Positions 1 to 9,910 of a DNA stretch of 64,000 bases are shown piece after piece. The notes below the pieces were generated by a model. It did no database searches, was not told where the DNA came from, and worked only from the letters and a program-made list of their open reading frames with translations. Positions within the stretch are counted from its first letter, which is position 1. Every line of letters begins with the position of its first letter. Source of the DNA: Anisakis pegreffii (taxonomy: Eukaryota > Nematoda > Chromadorea > Rhabditida > Anisakidae); NCBI GenBank assembly GCA_035041965.1, contig JAPYMA010000437.1, forward strand, positions 26,196-90,195, written 5' to 3'. A program made the position numbers and the translations under genes.

Positions 1-198
1 ACCGAAACTGTTCACAGCTATCGGAACTTCACTGCCCACTACCAGTTCAACCTAGCAATTTTGTATCTCTGATTATGCGGTGCGTATGAGTTGCATTAGA
101 ACAATGAACTCGAGTTCATTTGCAGTATCTCATTCATAGGAATAGTGAATCAATAAGAAGTTATTTTTAAACATTTAAGATGCCATTTATTTTCAAAC

Positions 199-3100
199 CT
201 TCTCCAGTAAATCTGTGTACGATTGAAATGATGACTCAAATTCTGATGTCATAATCACAACGTCTGTACATTTGATTTCATCATAAGAATCTGTTAAAAC
301 TATGTTCTTGATGGTTTCACTTGCGAGTCTCGCACCGATTTTTCGTTTCGAAACGGCTGAAATCGAATGAGTGATGATGCAATTCGGGGAGATACATAGC
401 CAGCCCTATGCCTATAGAAATGAATGAACTGATTACACAGATAGATCAGTATTCTTGTTGTGTGTAAGAAAGAGGATTCATTTCATCTGAATGTTTAATG
501 ATTGCAGAGGAAATCATTGGGAAATTTGAATTGCGTTTCATAATCACTTAATTTTGTTTCATTTCAAACATTACAGATTGACGATAAATTAATGTGATAA
601 GACGGTGAAATGTTGAGAGAGACCGTTTTCGAAGTATTTCTTGATGCGTTTCATTGAGTGATCTTGATTGGCCGCATGAATCTGATCGACTAAAATCACT
701 TTAATACTCTTCGAAGCAGTTATGTTCGCAAGACCAATACCTAGTTCAGTTGCACCAATGATTGAAACGGTTCTAGAAAGGCACAGTTGAAATTCAACTT
801 TGATGCATCGCAGAAGAAGAGAATGAAAAAATATCATTAGAAGAAACACAGTTTTGATTATTCTCTTCTTGCATTTGACTGTTTTTCTTCGAATTTTGAT
901 TATTTCTTATCATTGAAATTTGTTTTTCTTTTGTTGACTGGTGTCTGCACTTGAAAAGGATTGTTGCTGTTGAATGATTAAATAAAAATGTTTGGCCACT
1001 TAATCACTTAATAAAATTTTTCCCGAAAAAATCACCGTGACCACTGCAAATTTTGAAGGAGGACTTGAAAGTAACGATTAGTGATGAGTATCGTTTTCTT
1101 TCTGAGTAGTGTTTTAGCAGTAAGAATTGCCATTTTTTTGGTAAACGGCACTTTCAGCGAGAAGTTTTTGCTATTTTATCATCAGTAGTGCTGCTAGCGG
1201 ATTATTTTCCACCGAAAAAAAAGAGTATTCTTTAGCAATTTAGGCAATCAGTGAGGCTTCACTGGGTGCCCACCAACGGGTGTTGCAATACCTAATTGGT
1301 TCTGGAGAGCCGAAACGTTGTTTCTTGCATTTTGTGGATGCATTGAATAGGCCAATTAAAGCTTTTGATTGACTCGATTGTGTTAACTGACCGAACTCCT
1401 AAAGTTGAAAGGTACTCATTTCAAGCTGAATTTTTTCTGAATGAGCAAATAAAATTTTTTTTGTGATAAAGAACAGTGTTAAGATCAACTGGTGTTAGAT
1501 GGGTGGCAACTATCTGATTGAACAGTCATTCAACATTTTCACTGCTTATAAGAATGTTGCCAATGTACCGCTAACTAACATCACATAAAAAGAAAACAAC
1601 TATCTGATTGAACAGTCATTCAATATTTTCACTGCTTATAAGAATGTTGCCAATGTACCGCTAACTAACATCACATAAAAAGAAAACAACTATCTGATTG
1701 AACAGTCATTCAACATTTTCACTGCTTATAAGAATGTTGCCAATGTACCGCTAACTAACATCACATAAAAAGAAAACAACTATCTGCTGTTCTAACGACC
1801 ACATTCTATAATGTAATTGCCATTGACTTTGAAACATCCGTTATTTCTACCTCATCTCTCTAAGTTTTAGCCATAAGTGTCGATAAAACTCAGAAAGATG
1901 AGGTGGGTAAATAAGCCAACACTAAAATTGAATGAAGCGTTTGTCATTCGTAATAGAGATTAAATCGCATCGTTCACCTCAGCTTCAGTGGCATAACCAA
2001 TCGACGGTCCTCGAAAGACACCATCTTCGATGCATTTCAAAATAGCGTACGTTGCTGGATAATGGTTACCACCCTTGCTATAAATCTTAAAGAGATGAAT
2101 GATTAGGTAATCACTCATTCATTCAAGCCATATCCCTCGATTACTACAATACTAGAAGAAACATGTTTGATCGCATGAGAATGTGTTTAGGTTACTACCA
2201 ACCGGGCAGCTCAAGGATGCTAAAATATTTCACGATGGATATTTCAGAAAGAGGAGTAACCATTGAGATTGTGGAAGGTTTTATGAAACGATTCCAAACG
2301 ATTGACGATGACATTATCCATTGATAAGCAGTTTGCCATAATGATGCACAACGATCAACTTTCAGTGTTTTTGTCGCTAATCGAAGTGCTGCCTGCACTC
2401 CAATCTGTTCAAGATAACATAATGATTTTGCACCATCCACTTCACCGTCTTCCTGAATCATTTCTTGTTTACAATCAAGTTCGTCAAGTTTTTCCGGATC
2501 GAAATCATATCCGTTTGGTTAACCTTTACAAATAAGATCCTTCAACAGTAAAATGGAAGCAAACGAGCAGATTTTTTGAATTTTTGCCATCAGTTGACAA
2601 ACTTTTGAATCGATAACAATGATTCGATTCATTTATAGTATATCAAATGTATGGTTTGCAATGTGTAGATGTTACGTTGAGAACAGGATCAAGTAGAACG
2701 TCAATAATGCCGAATTGCTTCGCCTTTTGCGCATCAATCGAACGTCCGCTGAGCATCATATCAAGAGCAGTTGGTAACGCGACAATTCTCGGCAGTCTTT
2801 GCGTACCGCCTGCACCAGGTAAAAGACCAAGACGTACTTCGGGAAACGAAAACGCAGTTCGATCGCTTCTCACTGCGATACGATAATGACATGCTAAAGC
2901 CAATTCCAGCCCTCCGCCCATGCAAGATCCTATAAAAAGCTCGTCATAAAGGATTGTTAAACTTCGAAGTAAGGAGAATCGAGACCCTCGAAATAAGTGT
3001 TCGTTGTAGAATCTCTTGCAAAGTTAAGAGGTGAGAGAAGCCAAGGAAATGATTAGCATTTTGAATGCCATCACCGAATGCGGTTAAGACAAAAGAAAAA

Positions 3101-3690
3101 CGTCTGCTTGCGATGCCTGAGATTTGGGAATTAGCAATTAAAGTTGTTTGATAAGAGTTCAGAGACTTTTCGAGGAATTAAAACTCGTTGAAAGGAATAT
3201 CATCAACTTTGGCTTTGAGTGATTTGTGCGACTAACCCATTATTGCGGCCACAATCGGAATTTGACTGTCTTCGAGTTGTTGAAATTTCCTTTGACCATT
3301 TTGAGACATTTCGGTAGCTTCTTGAACGGACTTAGCATTTTTGAGCATTTCAACATCAGCGCCCGCAATAAAACTATTGTGTTTAGCTGACATTACCAAT
3401 ATGGCGTTGATATCACCACGATTTTGCACATCTTCCATCAATTTACCAAATGCCTCTATTACTGCACCATTCAGTACGTTCTCCTTTAGAGGAAATTCGA
3501 TCATTAATAGCGTGAAATACATGTAACAAATATATGTTATCGCACATGTGATATAATACTTGCTATTAATGGCAGCTTGTAATAGATGCCTCAACAATGA
3601 TAGTAATAAGAGAAACAAAATCGTTCACCTTGCCAGGTCCATCAATTTTAACGACTGCAACCCCACAACGAATGACCATCGACAGTGGTG
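199..3690 (-). CDS. HADHA-like: Mitochondrial trifunctional protein alpha subunit (enoyl-CoA hydratase / 3-hydroxyacyl-CoA dehydrogenase), partial
   Basis: This family carries out hydration and NAD-dependent dehydrogenation of long-chain acyl-CoA in mitochondrial beta-oxidation. Exons read on the minus strand: about 3690-3629 (ends [12 protein letters not shown]), 3483-3237 (ENVLNGAV to IVAAIMG, with the CoA-pocket motif [10 protein letters not shown]), 2929-2676 ([46 protein letters not shown]), about 2510-2361 (weak), 2085-1978 ([14 protein letters not shown]), about 772-590 (start of the dehydrogenase domain, [13 protein letters not shown]) and 356-199 ([13 protein letters not shown] to SYTDLLEK). 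Both hydratase glutamates, in GGGLE and PEV, are present. The junction 3237/2929 splits a Gly codon as in [11 protein letters not shown], matching family order. The first coding exon(s) with the transit peptide were not found, and the 3' half lies beyond the left edge. Oddities: the NAD motif reads GATELG rather than GxGxxG, no convincing donor closes the 772-590 exon, and the 2510-2361 exon matches the family poorly, so the gene may be divergent or decaying. Confidence 0.8.
773..1500. other. Intronic AT-rich DNA, no exon recognised
   Basis: This lies between two exons of the HADHA-like gene. The family has a segment here joining the hydratase linker to the dehydrogenase domain, but no matching exon could be seen on either strand. 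A missed small exon is possible. Confidence 0.4.
1507..1790. repeat. 90-bp direct tandem repeat, three copies plus a stub
   Basis: The unit begins CAACTATCTGATTGAACAGT. The word TATCTGATTG recurs at 1511, 1601 and 1691, giving an exact 90-bp period, and a fourth copy breaks off after TATCTG at 1781. Copies differ by about one base. It lies in an intron of the HADHA-like gene and has no evident coding role. Confidence 0.95.
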
Positions 3691-3849
3691 CAAACTGCTC
3701 CATTCTTAAAAGTATTCATTACCATTTTGAAGTCCCCATTATATATTAACCGGGAATGCATATGAACTTCATCTACCAACAATATGGACAATATGGCTTG
3801 AAGATGATTACTTGCAAAGAGAGAGTTGTACATTTTCATCATACAAAAC

Positions 3850-4714
3850 GAACAAAAGTCACTCGTAATATCAGATTACTGGTTCAATAGATGAAACATC
3901 TCGCGAAAGTTGACATAGTCAGATGCAATGTTATTATCAACGTATCAAATACAGCCTCACTCAGTCGAAAACAAAACAGTTTCTCAATTTTGACATTCTT
4001 TATCAAATCAATCAGCCATTGAAGCATTAAGCAAAAAATGAAACGATTTGAAGCTCTCTCCTTACAACAGCATAACTACGAGCATTTATGTGATCGCATA
4101 TAACAACGATATGCTGGAACTATGAGCTACTTTTTTGAAAATATTCAAAAAAAAACTAACTCAGTTCCAGCATCCTCCATATTGTTACATTTAATGTCTT
4201 TAACGTAACGAATAGTCGAAGAGCTTTCAAATAACTGAAAAGATGTAAATAAATCAAGGAAAATGTTCATGCATAGTGTAGCATTTGCACTGAACGCCTC
4301 CACTCTACTCCCTTATGGTGTTTATCAAGTTGTTCGTCCAGTGCACTCATAAACAGTGCCAAACAACTCGCCTTTATCAACGTCTTGCAATTCACATTAG
4401 AAACTAATTGCCCTTTCGTACGCAATCGATACCAACGTTGTGATATCACTTTCTAGTGACATTCCATTCTCAAATGAAACCAGACTATTCATATTACAAT
4501 CTTTCATGCAAATGACATCTCTGTGAAACAATCTGATTACGCAGTGAATAATTTTCCTGAGCATTTTACCTGCCGTGATAAACGCTTCTGGTTATATCAT
4601 TACCACAGTGGGTAACGATTAATGTATTGAACTTTCTCAAATTCATGAATATCCTTATCCAACTTATTAATTCATACTCAAGGAATTTCTTGTGCACCTT
4701 TCTTAAATAGTCGG
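3850..4714. other. No recognisable gene
   Basis: This stretch lies between the first visible HADHA-like exon and the hAT element. It probably holds the 5' end and upstream region of that gene. Short minus-strand frames such as 4267-4449 show no domain and no credible splice context. Confidence 0.35.
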
Positions 4715-4894
4715 CAGTGTTGGGCAGTAGCGCGCTATTCCGCTAGCCCGCTAATAGCGAATAGCGGAATAGCGGAATAGCGATAGCGGGAACGGCGCTA
4801 TCGCTGTTCGATAGCGGACAACTTCCGCTATATTCCGCTATCTTCCGCTATCAGTTTATTTACAGTACAGAATCTGTTACAACAACAAGCAATC

Positions 4895-5344
4895 ATGACT
4901 TCTTCGGCGTTATATCAACGCCTGTCGACAAATCGCACGAAAAGTCCTTGAAAAAGAGAGCAAAAAAGATCGTTGAAGAATGGTTAGATGGAGAACTCGA
5001 AAATAGTCTGGGGGATGCAACTTTTATGAATGACACGTGCTTCGTTAAACTGTTTATCAGGTCCACATATTGTTGGTCATACTTGTTTTAGCTACTTTAT
5101 AATGTTTTCCATACTTGTTTTAACAATACTTGTTCATCACCTATTGTTTCTACTTCAGATATTAATACCTCTAGCATGACTTCAAGTAGTTAAAAATTTC
5201 AGATATAACACAGGCATGCCTTCTGGGGCACCAGTGGAGCGCATGTTTTCGCTAGGAAAGGATATCATGCGAGCGAAGCGGTCGAGAATTTCCGATGGAT
5301 TATTCAATATGTTGATGTTTATCAAAGGAAACGAGAAATTATGA
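4895..5344 (+). pseudogene. hAT transposase C-terminal fragment (dimerisation domain), two exons
   Basis: Exon 1 runs about 4895-5060 and encodes a stretch including KSLKKRAKKIVEEWLDGEL and ends CFVKLFI. Intron 5061-5202 is GT...AG. Exon 2, 5203-5344, reads YNTGMPSGAPVERMFSLG, then RAKRSRISDGLFNMLMFIKGN, and a stop. The split Arg codon joins into the canonical hAT dimerisation core (YNT.xPS.APVER.FS followed by the xxKR..L). The N-terminal BED finger and catalytic domain are absent between the element ends, so this is a remnant. Confidence 0.88.
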
Positions 5345-5384
5345 GCATTTTGGGCGCTGTTTTGATGATGTTTTCGCTGTTGAA

Positions 5385-5890
5385 CTGTTGTGTTTCATGC
5401 TGTTGTGTTTCTGTTGTTGTTTTTTTATAACATGCTGTCGACCAAATTTAATGATATGACATTCGACTCACTGATTGTGAGGTAGTTTTCGAAAGTGGCA
5501 CTTTAGGAAGGAGGGGATTTTTGGTGATGATACTTCAGGAAAAAGGGGATCTTTTTGTGACAATACCCTACGAAGAACATTTTTTGATGATAATACTGTT
5601 GCGGTTTTTTGTTATGTTCCTGTTGTTTCTTCATAATGTGCTGTTGACAAAATTTATTGATATAATATTCGATGTGCTAATATAGTTTATGTGTGTCTGT
5701 TATTGTTGTTTTTATATAACATGCTGTTGACTAAATTTATTGATATAATATTCGGTGTGCTGATATAGTTTGTATGTTTCTGTTGTTGTCGTTTTTTCAC
5801 AATATGCTATTAACCAAACCTATTGATATGACATTCGGTTCACTGACATAGTTTTCGAAAGTGACTGATAAACTTTCGATGATGTTTTTG
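5385..5890. repeat. Degenerate repeat inside the hAT element
   Basis: Four or more imperfect copies of a segment with the core ATGCTGTTGACCAAATTTAT followed by TGATAT-ATTCG are seen near 5430, 5638, 5723 and 5801. They follow the transposase stop codon and fill the 3' part of the element. The spacing is irregular. Confidence 0.7.
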
Positions 5891-6274
5891 CTGTTAAGAT
5901 GTTTTGTTGTGGCCTTTTTTAATGATGCTGTTGTTGTTTTAATGTTGTTTGTGTTCTATTGTTTAAAATTTTTTAAATGTTTAAATATGTCCTATTGTCA
6001 TAAAATAAAATTTATTTTCTCATGAAAATCTACTTTCGTAATGTTTCTCACATTTAATTCAAAAATGCGTGTTGATTAATGAAAATTTTGAATCATTTAG
6101 TGGTGTAATGAGGTTTTTAAAGTAGGCGATAGCGATAGCGGTAGCGATAGCGCTCCGCTATCGATTCGGTGGGTAATAGCGATAGCGGTAGCGGACTAGC
6201 GGAAGTCTTTTCGATAGCGGAATAGCGATAGCGCGCTATCGTTCTTCGATAGCGCGCCCAACACTGATAGTCGC

Positions 6275-7300
6275 TTAGAGAAGCACTTTTGCAGTTCCTT
6301 GACTAGCAAGATTGCTTGATTAGATAAAATTTTTGTTGTGATTACACTTTGTGATCTGATTTTGGCATGGTTCAGCTCAGACAATAGCACGAATGGTACG
6401 CTGAAATTCGACACTGTTGTGTTCCCGTAAGGATAATAAATGGGTCCAATATCAGTGTTTGCTCCAAACAGCAGATTGCTTGTGGATGATTCTTTTTTTT
6501 TTGGAACCAGCATCAATCACAATTTTCTCATTCAGTGGTGCATTAGAATTTACATTCGCTGGTCGATAAAAACTTCGTTTTCCTCGGCAACAATGTAATA
6601 AGTCCCCAAATTCCGACAAGAACTTCCTCTGGCCCGACTTCTGTAATGCGTGGCTGAACATATGGGCTGTGGATATGTGATCTGATGAACGCATTTCAGG
6701 CAACACTGTGACACCAAAATGATACAGATTTTTCTCGTGCAGTTTTTTGTGCACTGAGCGAAAATGATTCATGGTTGCTTGCGAGAGAATGCCAGTCAGA
6801 ATTTCAATCAAAATTATCGTAAATGAACGTCGCAGAAAGCGCTCAAACATTCCATCATGAGAACATATTGAAGTTTTCTCCTCAATAAACGATGGGAACC
6901 TTCACAGCTTCTTAACTGTGCTTTCGACTGCGCGGACTGTTCGATGTTTCCGGCATGGTGGTTGACGTTAGCTGACATCCTCTTTGCTGCTATTTGAATC
7001 GTTTTCTGACACTAATTTAGGAACCGATTTTAGTGTGCAGCAAGTATGAAGCACTTTTACGAAACGTGTATAAACTGCGGAAAAAAATTTTGCAATCCTT
7101 TTGTGGAACTGTTCACTAACAATAAGCCAAAAGTGTGTGTTCAAAAATGCATTTTTGAGCTTCAACCGTTTCCATAGTATCAAATATACTCCTTCGAAAA
7201 GAACGGAATTGTCCCCTTTTTACGCTCATTTTGAAACATCCAGATCTGCGTCAATATCGCAAACGGTTACCGCAAAAAGCTTGCAACATTGCTGTGTATG
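6275..7300. other. Region with unassigned minus-strand reading frames
   Basis: The longest frame is 6850-6452 (132 codons, minus), with further minus-strand frames at 6516-6196 and 7183-6968. The 6850-6452 product is basic, has several Cys and His, and matches no family I recognise. They could be exons of an unknown gene or chance frames in repeat DNA. A 36-bp stretch at 6865-6900 recurs exactly at 19677-19712, which favours repeat DNA. Confidence 0.25.
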
Positions 7301-8200
7301 TGGTATGTGTTGAAAATCAATGAGTTTAACAGAGGAATTTAGTGAAATGAATTGATGATTCGCACATTTTAAAAGCTTTCTTTCCAGGAACCACATTAAG
7401 GAGTTCATAGGCTCGTTGATTGCATTCTGAAAAAATCCAACAGTTGGTTCTAGCGAATTGTTCGTTGCATCGCAGCAGACAGATCAAACTCTGTCATAAA
7501 TCTGAAAACAACCACACAATTTATGTCGTTCAGTGCGATCAAATCCTTCATCGAACTGCGAAGTTGTTACAATTTTCTGAACAAATCCATTCAACAGCCA
7601 TTCAATTGTTCCAACTTTTTTGCGTACAAAATCATATTTTTTAATGAAATAACTCGAATCGAATTGGCAATGCATTTCCCGTGACATTCATCTATCAACT
7701 GTTTCAGCAAGTGAATAAAATAACTCAAATCGTTTCGCTTGTGATATTATGATATGGTTTCTTACAATGAGGTAATCAAGAGGTTGGTGATATGTAATCG
7801 CTGAGCGTTTAGATTTCTCATTTGATGTCTCCATTGCGACATTTTGATAGCAAAAAATATTCGATGGATTTTTTCGTGTAGTGTAGACTTACTTCATTTC
7901 ACGCACCAATTGGTTCAATACACCAATCTCAAGAGAACATGTTGACTCAGAGCACCGAAAGTATTTATCTGTGGCGAACATATTCACTGAATGGTTACCT
8001 TTCAACCAGTCCGGAATAGAACGATCGACCTTCAACAACACTAGATAAAAAAAGCTCATCCATGATGTGTTGGTTGTTTTTTTTTCGAATCAGGGCTATT
8101 CTCTCGTATCTTGGGCATCAGAGAATTATTCAGGATAACAGTCGTCAGTAAATGTTATAGTTGCTCCACGATCATCTTCAAAACATTTCTCTAATGATTT
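7300..8200 (+). repeat. Duplicated flank, A side
   Basis: From about 7305 (GTATGTGTTGAAAATCAATG) the sequence matches 20333-21240 throughout, including the shared words GGTAATCAAGAGGTTGGTGA and GAACATGTTGACTCAGAGCA. It is the outer part of the duplicated segment carrying the three gene copies. No gene is seen inside. Confidence 0.8.
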
Positions 8201-8319
8201 AAAATTTCAGAATTTTAAAATCCTAAAACTTGATATTTCGAAAGAAACTTAATAATACCTAAGTGAGGCAAAAATGTTCTTTTGCAGAATAAGTTACTTT
8301 TTATAACGAGTTTCAATAA

Positions 8320-9900
8320 AATTAATCAACCCTTGAACGCTAGGAAAATTCTGTTGCTGTACCGAAATTGAATTTTCGCTTGGTCGTTAGTATCGACCGG
8401 TATTCCAATGAACGGAGAACAAACTTTTTTGTGCAATTTTTGCATCATCGTGATGCACACTTATTCCAAAATGTTTGGTAATATGGCATGCAATAAGAGC
8501 AGTTACTTGAAAGGGGCATTTGAACAGAACACACCAAATTTCGAACGAAACGATGTTTCGATAGTGATACACTGTTACTGATACACTGATACACTCTCGA
8601 TCCTAATTTCACTTGCAATTAGTGATATCTCTACTGCAGTTAACGTGTTCTATTCCGAGGAATAGAATCGAACAATTCTCAAACGAGGAACGCACAGGAT
8701 AGAATAGAACAGAGTGATTTTTTGAGAGGAATAGAACAGAGTGGAACGGTTTTCAAAAACGTGGAATAGAGACATCACTAGTTACAGCCACTGAATTGAG
8801 GGAAATGAAAGAGTGTGCAGATTCGCTACTAGGAGGAAACCTCGCTTTGATGAAGTCTACACGGTACTGGGATGTAATCTGTTGGGCCGTATTGCTTCAT
8901 TTGCACAGAGTGCATTTAATCAGCGGTCAACAAAAAACTGCACTCACCCATGTCCACTGTTCACTCACTATGCCATTTCGAACACAACTGCCATTCATCC
9001 TATTAGCATATCGCTCACATCAAATCACATTTTGAAGCAGCCATAATATTTTGGATAGCCCTACACGACCAACGATTCGACGACTATCGATACTGAAATA
9101 GCTACTCAATCATAATTTTTACCAAGACTTTGTGCATTTGTTGTAAGAGAGTTACCTTCAGTAATTTATCCAAAAATCGGCGTTCTGGAAAATATGGCCA
9201 GCATCAGATAGGTTTTTTGGCCCGTGCAGCAGAGGACGACATTCAATTGTTGAGATGTGGAGGAATTAACAGATTAGTTTGGTTCTCATGAAACTTTCTC
9301 AAGTAAATTATACCAATATACTTGAGAAAGTTGAAAAGAAACTTCCTCGTCATACTGATCCTTAACAGGCCATCGTTCTGCTTTTGGAATCATGATGAAT
9401 AATATCACATAGGTGTGAAATGTGAAGCAAATGAAAATTATAAGCAGACAGAGTCAAAAAAGGCGGCAAGCTCTCATTAAAGTTTCACATAAGAATTCTA
9501 AGAAATTGCAAATACCATAAGATCGCATCCTACGCAAAGCTATTTTGGATTTGCAAAAACAACAATTGGAAATGTTCATACATGACAAAAAACATGTGAT
9601 TAATGAGAACATCGAGTAATGTTCCTCATTGCGAAAAAAACCATCGTCGTCGATTTTGTGAGAAGAAGATTAAAAATGAAACCAAAACCATTGTGATCAT
9701 TAATCCATAGTACCCTATGCGCTCAATTCAACTGCTAGTCAACAATTCATTAGTTATTTGCAAGCATTAATTACAACTGTACGTGCGAATAACGAGATTA
9801 CAGTTAGAGGCGGGGTGGCAACAGTGATTTTCACAGGATCAGTCGACTACTTAAAAGCACCGTGTTTGTGAAAGTCCTCACACTGTTGCAAAATCAACTT
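8320..9900 (+). repeat. Duplicated upstream flank of gene copy A
   Basis: It matches about 24250-26440 (direct) and 58250-56990 (inverted), with landmarks such as GACCGGTATTCCAATGAACG near 8395 and AGCAGCCATAATATTTTGGA near 9036. It contains the A-specific copy of a small MITE. Short frames here are not conserved as proteins. Confidence 0.8.
8620..8780. mobile_element. MITE-like insertion in the A flank
   Basis: It begins TAGTGATATCTCTA and ends TAGAGACATCACTA, which are inverted complements apart from one base. The inside repeats GGAATAGAA/TTCTATTCC words. An allied element sits in the C flank at 57860-57966. The B flank reads straight through without it near 24500. No target duplication was identified with certainty. 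Confidence 0.72.
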
Positions 9901-9910
9901 TTTGGCCAGG
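9780..9910 (+). promoter_or_regulatory. Conserved promoter block of gene A
   Basis: A block starting CAGTTAGAGGCG and leading to TTAAAAGCA at 9851-9859 is conserved before all three gene copies, with the box about 55-60 bp before the ATG. The segment TGTTGCAAAATCA between box and ATG is also kept. The A/T box position suggests a core promoter; no transcript start can be shown. Confidence 0.6.

Larger units (their letters stand above)
4715..6266 (+). mobile_element. hAT-family DNA transposon, deletion derivative
   Basis: The element starts CAGTGTTGGGC at 4715 and ends GCCCAACACTG at 6266, a perfect 11-bp terminal inverted repeat of hAT type. It is flanked by ATAGTCGG (4707-4714) and ATAGTCGC (6267-6274), an 8-bp target duplication with one mismatch. 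Subterminal regions (about 4731-4850 and 6125-6255) are dense in GATAGCGG/CCGCTATC words in both orientations. The inside carries only the last two exons of a transposase, so the element is probably not autonomous. Confidence 0.92.
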
